42,890 nt of DNA from an uncultured Faecalibacterium sp. (GTDB lineage Bacteria > Bacillota > Clostridia > Oscillospirales > Ruminococcaceae). Positions 36,092 through 42,890 of this stretch are shown here, piece by piece. The translations under genes and the position numbers were made by a program. The notes below the pieces were generated by a model. That model did not search any database, had not been told where the DNA came from, and saw only the letters and a program-made list of their open reading frames with translations. The stretch covers positions 1 through 42,890 of the forward strand of contig CAKTGQ010000018.1 in assembly GCA_934561555.1 (NCBI GenBank). Direction: 5' to 3'. Each line of letters opens with the position of its first letter. Positions within the stretch are counted from its first letter, which is position 1.

Positions 36092-36418
36092 ATGAAATAT
36101 CCAGAGAAATATACAGTATTGTGCGCAGAAGAAATGGAATATCTTACTGGCGGCGGGGATGCAAATGTTGCCATGATGGGCATTGGCTTTTTAGGCGGCA
36201 TTATGTGCGCGCTGGCTTCGAGCATTTACCGTGGGACAATCAGCAAGAAACTGCAGAATGAGAATCCTGAAAAATATCAACCAGCAGCAGATGGAAGCAA
36301 TCTGCCGTTGGTACAGGATACATTGAAAACCTATTTCATGTCAGCAGGCGGTATTATGATTACACTGGGGCAGATTGCATCGGTTGGTTGTATCGCAGCA
36401 GGTACACTTGTGCAGTAA
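36092..36418 (+). CDS. GG-leader small membrane protein 2
   Basis: 108 residues, ATG 36092 after GGGGAGG. It shares the leader pattern (YPEKY..L..EEMEY..GG, 3-21) and the middle motif NPEKYQPAAD....LVQDT with the first protein, and has two membrane helices (MMGIGFLGGIMCALASSI; GGIMITLGQIASVGCIAAGTL). The pair is a tandem duplication that has diverged, with 17 bp between the genes. The second lacks the C-terminal Lys tail of the first. Confidence 0.8.
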   Translation: MKYPEKYTVLCAEEMEYLTGGGDANVAMMGIGFLGGIMCALASSIYRGTISKKLQNENPEKYQPAADGSNLPLVQDTLKTYFMSAGGIMITLGQIASVGCIAAGTLVQ

Positions 36419-36446
36419 GATAGGTAGCAGTAGTCTGTGTAAAAAG

Positions 36447-36490
36447 AATGGCACCTTATACCGGGAATCCACTGGTATAGGGTGCCATTT
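36447..36490. terminator. Terminator between the GG pair and the rluA-type gene
   Basis: 16-bp stem AATGGCACCTTATACC (36447-36462) with GGTATAGGGTGCCATT (36474-36489), one G-U pair, 11-nt loop and short T-run; works in both directions. Confidence 0.8.
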
Positions 36491-36504
36491 TATGCTTTAT
36501 TGTT

Positions 36505-37527
36505 TTATCTCTCAGTTGTAGCCTGCTTTTCCTTGGCAGATTCCGTTTTGTGCTTATCCAGTGCATCGAATTGCTGTAAGATCTGGGGGTCTTTCAGCTT
36601 GATGACCTTGCCGGAGAGGTAGTGCAGGGTGTTTTCCTCCGGCACGTCCAGAAAGCTGATGCGCACGGCGCACAGCGCCTGCGTTTTTGTGCCGGTGCGC
36701 TCGTTCATTTTGCGGTTGCCGTATTTGATATCGCCCAGCACCGGCTTGCCCAGATAGGCCAGATGGGCGCGGATCTGGTGGGTGCGCCCGGTGACAAGGC
36801 CGATCTTGCACAGGGCAAAGGGACCTGCGGTGCGCAGCACGTCCACGTCCGTGATGATCTGCTTGCGGCGCTCGTCCTGCGATTGATGGGCGTGGATGCT
36901 GACCTTGTTGTTCTTTTCGTCGTGCTCCCACCATGCGGTGAACCGCCCGGACTGGGGGATGCCCACCGTGATGGTGTAGTATTCCTTTTTCAGCAGGTCG
37001 GTGCGGATGATCTCGTTCATATCCCGCAGGGCGGCGTAGTTCTTGGCGGCGATCACCAGACCTTCGGTGCCGCGGTCCAGCCGGTTGCAGATGCCGGGCT
37101 TGAAGCGGTTCTCGCCGTGGGGGTCGTATTCGCCCTTCTGGGTCAGGTATTGGGTAAAGGCGTCCACCAGATTGGCATCGCCGGTGCGGTCGCTGTGGCA
37201 CAGCAGATGGGTGGGCTTGTACAGCACCGCAAGATTTTCGTCCTCGTAGATGACGGTCACTTTGGGCTGATTGGGCTGCTTTTTGGGGGCAGCCTTCTGC
37301 ACCGGCTTTGCGCCCTCCGGCGGGAAAAACTCGTCGTTGATGTACAGCTCGATCAGATCCCCCGCCTGCAAACGGTACTCCGGCGCGGCCTTTTTGCCGT
37401 TTACCTTCACCCGCTTGTTGCGGAAACTCTTGTACAGCAGACTGGTGGGAAACTCGCGGGTCACGCCCTGCACAAAGCGCGAAAGACGCACGCCGTCATC
37501 GTTGGCGGTGGCAGTAAATTGTTTCAT
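36505..37527 (-). CDS. RluA-family 23S rRNA/tRNA pseudouridine synthase
   Basis: 340 residues. An S4-like RNA-binding domain (about 12-65: VRLSRFVQGV, KRVKVNGKKAAPEYRLQAGDLIELYI) is joined by a Lys/Pro linker (72-88) to the catalytic domain. The catalytic Asp is Asp151 in CNRLDRGTEGLV; other marks are LLKKEYYTITVG and GLVTGRTHQIRAHLAYLGKPVLGD. The exact uridine target cannot be told from sequence. Basic tail at the C-terminus. Confidence 0.9.
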   Translation of the reverse strand: MKQFTATANDDGVRLSRFVQGVTREFPTSLLYKSFRNKRVKVNGKKAAPEYRLQAGDLIELYINDEFFPPEGAKPVQKAAPKKQPNQPKVTVIYEDENLAVLYKPTHLLCHSDRTGDANLVDAFTQYLTQKGEYDPHGENRFKPGICNRLDRGTEGLVIAAKNYAALRDMNEIIRTDLLKKEYYTITVGIPQSGRFTAWWEHDEKNNKVSIHAHQSQDERRKQIITDVDVLRTAGPFALCKIGLVTGRTHQIRAHLAYLGKPVLGDIKYGNRKMNERTGTKTQALCAVRISFLDVPEENTLHYLSGKVIKLKDPQILQQFDALDKHKTESAKEKQATTER

Positions 37528-37636
37528 AAAGCTATCCTCATCGTTTTTGTCAGAATCATGCTTTTATAGTAATACAGCCGGGGCGGGAAGTCAACGCGCA
37601 TTCCGGCGCAAAATCCGGGTTATTTTTGCAGAACGC

Positions 37637-37665
37637 TTGTGTTTGCGCCGCAAAATGGGTACTAT
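37637..37665 (+). promoter_or_regulatory. Promoter of radC
   Basis: TTGTGT (37637-37642), 17-bp spacer, TACTAT (37660-37665), 31 bp before the start codon. Confidence 0.5.
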
Positions 37666-37696
37666 AAGGGGAGAACATAAAAAAAGGAGTACCGCC

Positions 37697-38416
37697 ATGG
37701 CAGAGAATAAACGGCACAAGGGACATCGCCAGCGGATGCGGGAGCGGGTGCAGAGCTACGGGCTGGACAGCTTGGCCGAGCACGAGGCGCTGGAATATGT
37801 GCTTTACCTGACCAACGCCCAGAAGGATACCAATGGCATCGCCCACGACCTGATCGACCGGTTCGGGGATTTTGCGGCGGTGCTGGAAGCCAGCGAGGAA
37901 GAGCTGTGCACCGTGGAGGGCGTAGGCCCCTCTACCGCCCGGATGCTGCATCTGCTGCCCCAGATCAGCCGGTACTATGGCCGCAGCCGCACCAGCACTA
38001 CCCGCTGCATTAAGACTACCGAGCAGATGGGCAGCTACCTGATGGCAAAGTTTGCGTGGTCGGACTACGAACGCGCCATGCTGGTCAGTCTGGACAGCCG
38101 TAAGCGGGTGCGCGCCGCCGTCTGGCTGCGGGAGGGCACCTCCGACCGGGTCAGTCTGGATATCAAGAATGTGGTAGCAGCTGCCATCAAGGGCGGCACG
38201 GACGCCGTGGTGCTCTGCCACAACCACCCCAACGGGGTGGCGCTGCCCTCGCTGGAGGACATGGACGCCACCGGCAGCATTGCCCGGGCGCTGGGGCTGG
38301 TAAAGGTGCACCTGCTGGATCACTTTATTCTGACCGACACCGAGTATTTTTCTATGCGGGACGCCAACCGCCTGCCCATCTACGACTTCAAGACCGGGAC
38401 ACTTTTCTGGCCTTAA
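37697..38416 (+). CDS. radC: RadC-family JAMM protein
   Basis: 239 residues. An N-terminal helix-hairpin-helix part (about 15-95, EELCTVEGVGPSTARMLHL) is followed by the JAMM metalloprotease-like domain with CHNHPNGVALPSLEDMDAT (about 174-192), which carries the His-x-His and Asp zinc ligands. Despite the name, a repair role is unproven. GGAG precedes ATG 37697; the in-frame extension upstream overlaps the divergent gene. Confidence 0.9.
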   Translation: MAENKRHKGHRQRMRERVQSYGLDSLAEHEALEYVLYLTNAQKDTNGIAHDLIDRFGDFAAVLEASEEELCTVEGVGPSTARMLHLLPQISRYYGRSRTSTTRCIKTTEQMGSYLMAKFAWSDYERAMLVSLDSRKRVRAAVWLREGTSDRVSLDIKNVVAAAIKGGTDAVVLCHNHPNGVALPSLEDMDATGSIARALGLVKVHLLDHFILTDTEYFSMRDANRLPIYDFKTGTLFWP

Positions 38417-38428
38417 AACAAAAAACTG

Positions 38429-38457
38429 TTTACATTATAAAATGCGCGTGCTATAAT
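38429..38457 (+). promoter_or_regulatory. Promoter of uvrBA
   Basis: TTTACA (38429-38434), 17-bp spacer, TATAAT (38452-38457) with CGTGC directly before it. No clear LexA box is seen. Confidence 0.75.
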
Positions 38458-38510
38458 ACAACTTGAAACAACAACAGATTGTGGTTATATGCGCGGAAGG
38501 GAGAAAAACG

Positions 38511-40568
38511 ATGGCAGAGGAAAAATTTGAACTGGTGTCGAACTATGCCCCCACCGGCGACCAGCCTCAGGCAATCGCGCAGCTGGTGGAGGGGGTGCAG
38601 CGGGGCGACCGCTGCCAGACCCTGCTGGGCGTGACCGGCAGCGGCAAGACCTTTACCATGGCAAATGTCATTGCCCAGTGCAACCGCCCCACGCTGGTGC
38701 TGGCGCACAACAAAACGCTGGCGGCGCAGCTGTGTACCGAGTTTCGCTCGTTTTTCCCCAACAACGCGGTGGAGTACTTCGTCAGCTACTACGACTACTA
38801 CCAGCCGGAAGCCTACATCCCCAGCACCGATACCTATATTGAAAAGGACAGCGCCATCAACGACGAGATCGACCGCCTGCGCCACTCGGCCACGGCGGCG
38901 CTTTCCGAGCGGCGGGACGTCATCATTGTGGCATCGGTGTCCTGCATCTACTCGCTGGGTGACCCCATCGACTACCGCAGCATGGTCATCAGCCTGCGCC
39001 CCGGGATGCAGATGGAGCGGGACGAGCTGTGCAAAAAGCTGGTCACCCTGCAATACGAGCGCAACGACGTGAATTTTGTGCGCAACAAGTTCCGGGTGCA
39101 CGGCGATACGGTGGATATCTATCTGGCCTATATGAGCGAGCTTGCCATCCGGGTGGAGTTTTTCGGAGACGAGATCGACCGCATTACCGAGTTCAACCCA
39201 TTGACTGGCTCCAAGCAGAACGTGGTCAAGCACGTTGCCATCTTCCCGGCCAGCCACTATATCGTCAGCGCCGAAAAAAAGGCCGCTGCACTGGAAAAGA
39301 TCCGCGCCGAGTGTGACGCGCAGGTCAAGCAGTTCACCGCCGAGGGCAAGCTGATCGAAGCGCAGCGCATCGCCCAGCGCACCAACTACGATATCGAGAT
39401 GCTGAACGAGGTGGGCATCTGCAAGGGCATCGAGAACTATTCGGCGGTGCTGTCCGGCCGCGCGCCGGGCAGTATGCCCACCACCCTGCTGGATTATTTC
39501 CCGGAGGATTTTCTGCTCTTCGTGGACGAGAGCCACGTCACCCTGCCGCAGGTACGCGCCATGTACGGCGGCGACTACGCCCGCAAAAAAACGCTGGTGG
39601 AGTATGGCTTCCGTCTGCCGTCCGCCTTTGATAACCGCCCCCTGAAATTTGAGGAGGTGGAGTCCAAACTCAACCAGATGATCTTTGTCTCCGCCACCCC
39701 CGGCGAGTACGAGCGCCGGAACAGCTCCCAGGTGGCGCAGCAGGTCATCCGTCCTACGGGTCTTTTGGACCCGGTCATCTCGGTGCGCCCGGTGGAAGGG
39801 CAGGTGGTGGATCTTCTGGGCGAGATCAATGCCCGCATCCAGCGGCAGGAGCGGGTACTGGTGACCACCCTGACCAAAAAGATGGCCGAGGATCTTACCG
39901 ATTACCTCACCGAGCAGGGAATCAAGGTCAAGTATATGCACCACGAGGTGGATACCTTTGAGCGGATGGAGATCATCAAGGATCTGCGCTTGGGCAGCAT
40001 CGATGTGGTGGTGGGCATCAACCTGTTGCGCGAAGGTCTGGACCTGCCGGAGGTGAGCCTTGTGGCCATTCTGGATGCCGATAAGGAGGGCTTTCTGCGC
40101 AGCGAGACCAGCCTGATCCAGACCATCGGCCGCGCCGCCCGCAACGCGGAGGGCATGGTCATCATGTACGCCGATGTGGTGACCGACAGCATGGAGCGCG
40201 CCATCACCGAGACCGAGCGCCGCCGCGCCATCCAGATGGCTTATAATGAGGAACACGGCATCGTGCCCAAGACCATCGTCAAAGCCATTGCGGACAGCAT
40301 CGAGATCAGCGACAAGGCCGAAAACGCCAAGCGCAACACCCGCCGCATGGGCAAAATGGAGCGGGAAGCTGCCATTGAGCGCCTGACCCGGGAGATGAAG
40401 GAGGCCGCGAAGCTGCTGGAATTTGAGCACGCAGCCTTCCTGCGGGATCAGATCGACCGCCTGCGCCGGGGCGAGAACCCCACCGTGGATTCCGCTGCCG
40501 AGACCGAGCGCAAACAGAACCATGCACAGACACAACGAAAAGGGAGAAAATACCTTGGCAAACGATAA
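38511..40568 (+). CDS. uvrB: Excinuclease ABC subunit B
   Basis: 685 residues. Helicase-like damage-verification subunit of nucleotide excision repair. Walker [11 protein letters not shown] (about 40-49), the beta-hairpin region [12 protein letters not shown] (about 93-104), Walker [12 protein letters not shown] (near 338), helicase motif region QTIGRAARN, and a C-terminal UVR helix pair (about 625-655) that contacts UvrC. ATG 38511 follows AAGGGAG; an upstream in-frame start at 38463 is not supported. Overlaps uvrA by 14 bp. Confidence 0.96.
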   Translation: MAEEKFELVSNYAPTGDQPQAIAQLVEGVQRGDRCQTLLGVTGSGKTFTMANVIAQCNRPTLVLAHNKTLAAQLCTEFRSFFPNNAVEYFVSYYDYYQPEAYIPSTDTYIEKDSAINDEIDRLRHSATAALSERRDVIIVASVSCIYSLGDPIDYRSMVISLRPGMQMERDELCKKLVTLQYERNDVNFVRNKFRVHGDTVDIYLAYMSELAIRVEFFGDEIDRITEFNPLTGSKQNVVKHVAIFPASHYIVSAEKKAAALEKIRAECDAQVKQFTAEGKLIEAQRIAQRTNYDIEMLNEVGICKGIENYSAVLSGRAPGSMPTTLLDYFPEDFLLFVDESHVTLPQVRAMYGGDYARKKTLVEYGFRLPSAFDNRPLKFEEVESKLNQMIFVSATPGEYERRNSSQVAQQVIRPTGLLDPVISVRPVEGQVVDLLGEINARIQRQERVLVTTLTKKMAEDLTDYLTEQGIKVKYMHHEVDTFERMEIIKDLRLGSIDVVVGINLLREGLDLPEVSLVAILDADKEGFLRSETSLIQTIGRAARNAEGMVIMYADVVTDSMERAITETERRRAIQMAYNEEHGIVPKTIVKAIADSIEISDKAENAKRNTRRMGKMEREAAIERLTREMKEAAKLLEFEHAAFLRDQIDRLRRGENPTVDSAAETERKQNHAQTQRKGRKYLGKR

Positions 40569-42890
40569 AATTATCATCAAGGGTGCCCGCGAGCACAACC
40601 TGAAAAATATCAACCTGACTCTCCCGCGGGAAAAGCTGATCGTCATGACCGGCCTTTCCGGCTCGGGTAAGTCCAGTCTGGCTTTTGATACCATCTACGC
40701 CGACGGTCAGCGCCGCTATGTGGAAAGCCTTTCCAGCTACGCCCGGATGTTTCTGGGACGGATGGATAAGCCGGACGTGGACGAGATCACCGGCCTTTCA
40801 CCGGCTATCTCTATCGACCAAAAGACCACCAGCCACAACCCCCGCTCCACTGTGGGCACTGTGACTGAAATTTACGATTATCTGCGCCTGCTGTACGCCC
40901 GCATCGGCGTGCCGCACTGTCCGGTTTGCGGGCGGGTCATCAGCCAGCAGACTGTGGACGAGATGGTGGATGCCGTCCTCAAGCTGGAGGAGGGCACAAA
41001 GTTCCAGATCTTAGCCCCGGTGGTGCGTCAGCGTAAGGGCACCCAGCAGAAGGAGTTGGACGCCGCCCGCCGCGCCGGTTACGCCCGCGTAAAGATCGAC
41101 GGCAATCTGTACGATCTGGACGAGGAGATCAGTCTGGAAAAGAACATCAAGCATACGGTGGAGATCGTGGTGGATCGCCTTGCCCTGCGCAAGGGCATCC
41201 GCAGCCGTCTGGCCGATTCGCTGGAGACCGCGCTTGCGCTCACCGGCGGCGTGGCCGAGGTGGACGTCATCGGCGGCGAGTGCATGACCTTCAGCCAGAA
41301 CTTTGCTTGCCCGGAGCACGGCATCTCCATCAGCGACCTGTCGCCCCGGCTCTTCTCCTTCAATAATCCGCTGGGCGCCTGCGAAAAATGCACCGGCCTT
41401 GGCACCTTTATGCGGGTGGACGAGGACCGCATCCTGCCCAACCGCAGCCTTTCCATCCGGGAGGGTGCTATCAAAGCCAGCGGCTGGTACTACGCCGAAG
41501 GCTCGGTGAGCGAGATGTACTACCTTGGCCTTGGTAAAAAATACGGTTTTACGCTGGATACGCCCATCAAGGAGATGAGCACCGAAGCGGTGAACGCCCT
41601 GCTCTACGGCACCAACGGCGAAAAGATCGAGATGCACCGCACCAACGAGTTCGGCAGCGGGGTGTACTACAATACCTTCGAGGGCATCGTGGAAAATCTG
41701 GAGCGCCGCTTCCGGGAGACGAACAGCGAGTGGATGAAGGAAGAAATCGGCAGCTTTATGTCCGGTGTGGAGTGCCCGGACTGCCACGGTCAGCGCCTGA
41801 AGCCGGTGGTGCTTGCCGTGACCATCGGGGACAAGAACATCAGCCAGTTCTGTGAGATGTCCATCCGGGACGAACTGGAATTTATCAGGCAAAACGAGCC
41901 GAACCTCACCGAAAAGCAGCAGCAGATCGGCGGCCAGATCATGAAGGAAATCAAGAACCGCCTGCAATTTTTGCAGAGTGTGGGTCTGGATTACCTCACG
42001 CTGGCCCGGGCGGCGGGCACACTGTCCGGCGGCGAGAGCCAGCGCATCCGCCTGACTACCCAGATCGGCAGCGCCCTGTCCGGCGTGCTCTATGTGCTGG
42101 ACGAGCCTTCCATTGGCCTGCATCAGCGGGACAACGATAAGCTTATTGCCACCCTGAAAAACCTGCGGGATCTGGGCAACACGGTCATCGTGGTGGAGCA
42201 TGACGAGGACACCATGCGCAGCGCGGATTATATCGTGGACGTAGGCCCCGGTGCCGGTGTGCACGGCGGCGAGATCGTAGCAGCAGGCAGCGTAAAGGAT
42301 ATCTGCAAGGCCAAGCGCAGCATTACCGGCGACTATCTCTCCGGCCGCAAGCGCATTGCAGTGCCCCAGACCCGCCGCACCGGCAACGGCCACTGCCTGA
42401 CCGTAAAAGGCGCACGGGAAAACAACCTGCGCAACATCGATGTCAGCTTCCCGCTGGGGGAGTTCATCTGCGTCACCGGCATTTCCGGCTCGGGCAAGTC
42501 CAGCCTCATCAACGAGATCCTGTACAAAACGCTGGCCAGCGAGCTGAACGGTGCCCGCTCCCGCGCCGGCAAGTGCGATGGGGTAGAGGGGCTGGAGTTC
42601 GTGGATAAAGTCATCGGCATCGACCAGCAGCCCATCGGCCGCACCCCGCGCTCCAACCCCGCCACCTACACCGGTGTGTTCAACGATATCCGCACCGTGT
42701 TCTCCCAGACGCAGGACGCCAAAATGCGCGGCTACGGCCCGGGACGGTTCAGCTTCAACGTCAAGGGCGGTCGCTGCGAAGCCTGCGAGGGCAACGGCAT
42801 CTTGCAGATCGAAATGCACTTTTTGCCGGACGTATATGTGCCCTGTGAGGTGTGCAAGGGCGCACGCTACAACCGCGAAACGCTGGAAGT
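40555..42890 (+). CDS. uvrA: Excinuclease ABC subunit A, 3' end outside window
   Basis: At least 778 residues of a family of ~940. I chose TTG 40555 (reads [18 protein letters not shown], with GGGAG about 10 nt upstream); there is no ATG before residue 30, which lies inside the first P-loop region. Seen: Walker [10 protein letters not shown] (about 32-40), zinc module CPVCG (about 122-126), ABC signature [11 protein letters not shown] (about 490-500), [11 protein letters not shown], second Walker [10 protein letters not shown] (about 642-650) and the second zinc module [14 protein letters not shown] near the window end. Translationally coupled to uvrB. Confidence 0.95.
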   Translation, partial: MANDKIIIKGAREHNLKNINLTLPREKLIVMTGLSGSGKSSLAFDTIYADGQRRYVESLSSYARMFLGRMDKPDVDEITGLSPAISIDQKTTSHNPRSTVGTVTEIYDYLRLLYARIGVPHCPVCGRVISQQTVDEMVDAVLKLEEGTKFQILAPVVRQRKGTQQKELDAARRAGYARVKIDGNLYDLDEEISLEKNIKHTVEIVVDRLALRKGIRSRLADSLETALALTGGVAEVDVIGGECMTFSQNFACPEHGISISDLSPRLFSFNNPLGACEKCTGLGTFMRVDEDRILPNRSLSIREGAIKASGWYYAEGSVSEMYYLGLGKKYGFTLDTPIKEMSTEAVNALLYGTNGEKIEMHRTNEFGSGVYYNTFEGIVENLERRFRETNSEWMKEEIGSFMSGVECPDCHGQRLKPVVLAVTIGDKNISQFCEMSIRDELEFIRQNEPNLTEKQQQIGGQIMKEIKNRLQFLQSVGLDYLTLARAAGTLSGGESQRIRLTTQIGSALSGVLYVLDEPSIGLHQRDNDKLIATLKNLRDLGNTVIVVEHDEDTMRSADYIVDVGPGAGVHGGEIVAAGSVKDICKAKRSITGDYLSGRKRIAVPQTRRTGNGHCLTVKGARENNLRNIDVSFPLGEFICVTGISGSGKSSLINEILYKTLASELNGARSRAGKCDGVEGLEFVDKVIGIDQQPIGRTPRSNPATYTGVFNDIRTVFSQTQDAKMRGYGPGRFSFNVKGGRCEACEGNGILQIEMHFLPDVYVPCEVCKGARYNRETLE

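Noticed and set aside
38400..38511. LexA box upstream of uvrB
   Set aside because: No GAAC-N4-GTTY type palindrome found near the promoter.
38451..40694. 747-codon open frame on the minus strand
   Set aside because: It is the antisense shadow of uvrB in GC-rich DNA; no ribosome site and no family-like motifs, whereas uvrB is unmistakable.
41011..42819. 602-codon open frame on the minus strand
   Set aside because: Antisense shadow of uvrA; the plus strand carries all UvrA motifs.

Overview
The window looks like a low-copy stretch of chromosome from a gut Firmicute of the Oscillospiraceae/Ruminococcaceae, most likely Faecalibacterium. I infer this from the GC-rich CTG/AAG/GTC codon use, strong GGAGG ribosome sites, a Met T-box riboswitch, the atp operon and a palindromic repeat of a kind I associate with this group. 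The first ~4.7 kb has different codon use and is decaying mobile DNA.

Layout. (1) 1-3,970: remnant of a phage or integrative element. A helicase, an HTH protein and a small protein each carry stops or frameshifts; DUF4314 and DUF3846 genes and a small basic protein remain intact. (2) 3,900-4,730: scar where fragments of three unrelated genes abut (3' end of a minus-strand gene, N-terminus of a polysaccharide flippase, C-terminus of an AraC regulator). (3) 4,721-12,583: an orphan RmlC-like epimerase, then a one-direction cluster that encodes the whole route from fructose-6-phosphate to GDP-L-fucose (manA, phosphohexomutase, manC, gmd, fcl) plus a GT-B glycosyltransferase. (4) 12,600-16,230: a small coiled-coil protein, a VOC protein coupled to an HTH protein, and glmM. 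(5) 16,312-20,791: Met T-box, metG, an EamA exporter, a TatD nuclease and a small protein. (6) 20,900-23,370: small minus-strand genes, a ~650-nt minus transcription unit that appears to hold only tiny ORFs, and a DUF2798 membrane protein. (7) 23,670-30,020: F-type ATP synthase operon in the order a-c-b-alpha-gamma-beta-epsilon. There is no separate delta gene: a delta C-terminal domain is fused to the front of alpha. A cloverleaf-like repeat lies between gamma and beta. (8) 30,057-35,202: two-component system, DUF4956 membrane protein, VTC-domain protein and a divergent DUF4353-like lipoprotein; the divergent promoters carry mirror-image direct repeats typical of OmpR-type regulators. (9) 35,335-36,490: an XRE repressor gene divergent from two paralogous small membrane proteins with double-glycine-type leaders, behind a consensus promoter with two palindromic operators. 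(10) 36,505-42,890: RluA-type pseudouridine synthase, RadC, UvrB and the start of UvrA.

The best candidates for undescribed biology are the delta-CTD/alpha fusion, the XRE-controlled GG-leader pair, the symmetric divergent operator of the VTC/DUF4956/lipoprotein module, and the minus-strand micro-ORF transcript. No tRNA, rRNA, CRISPR array or intact insertion sequence was seen.
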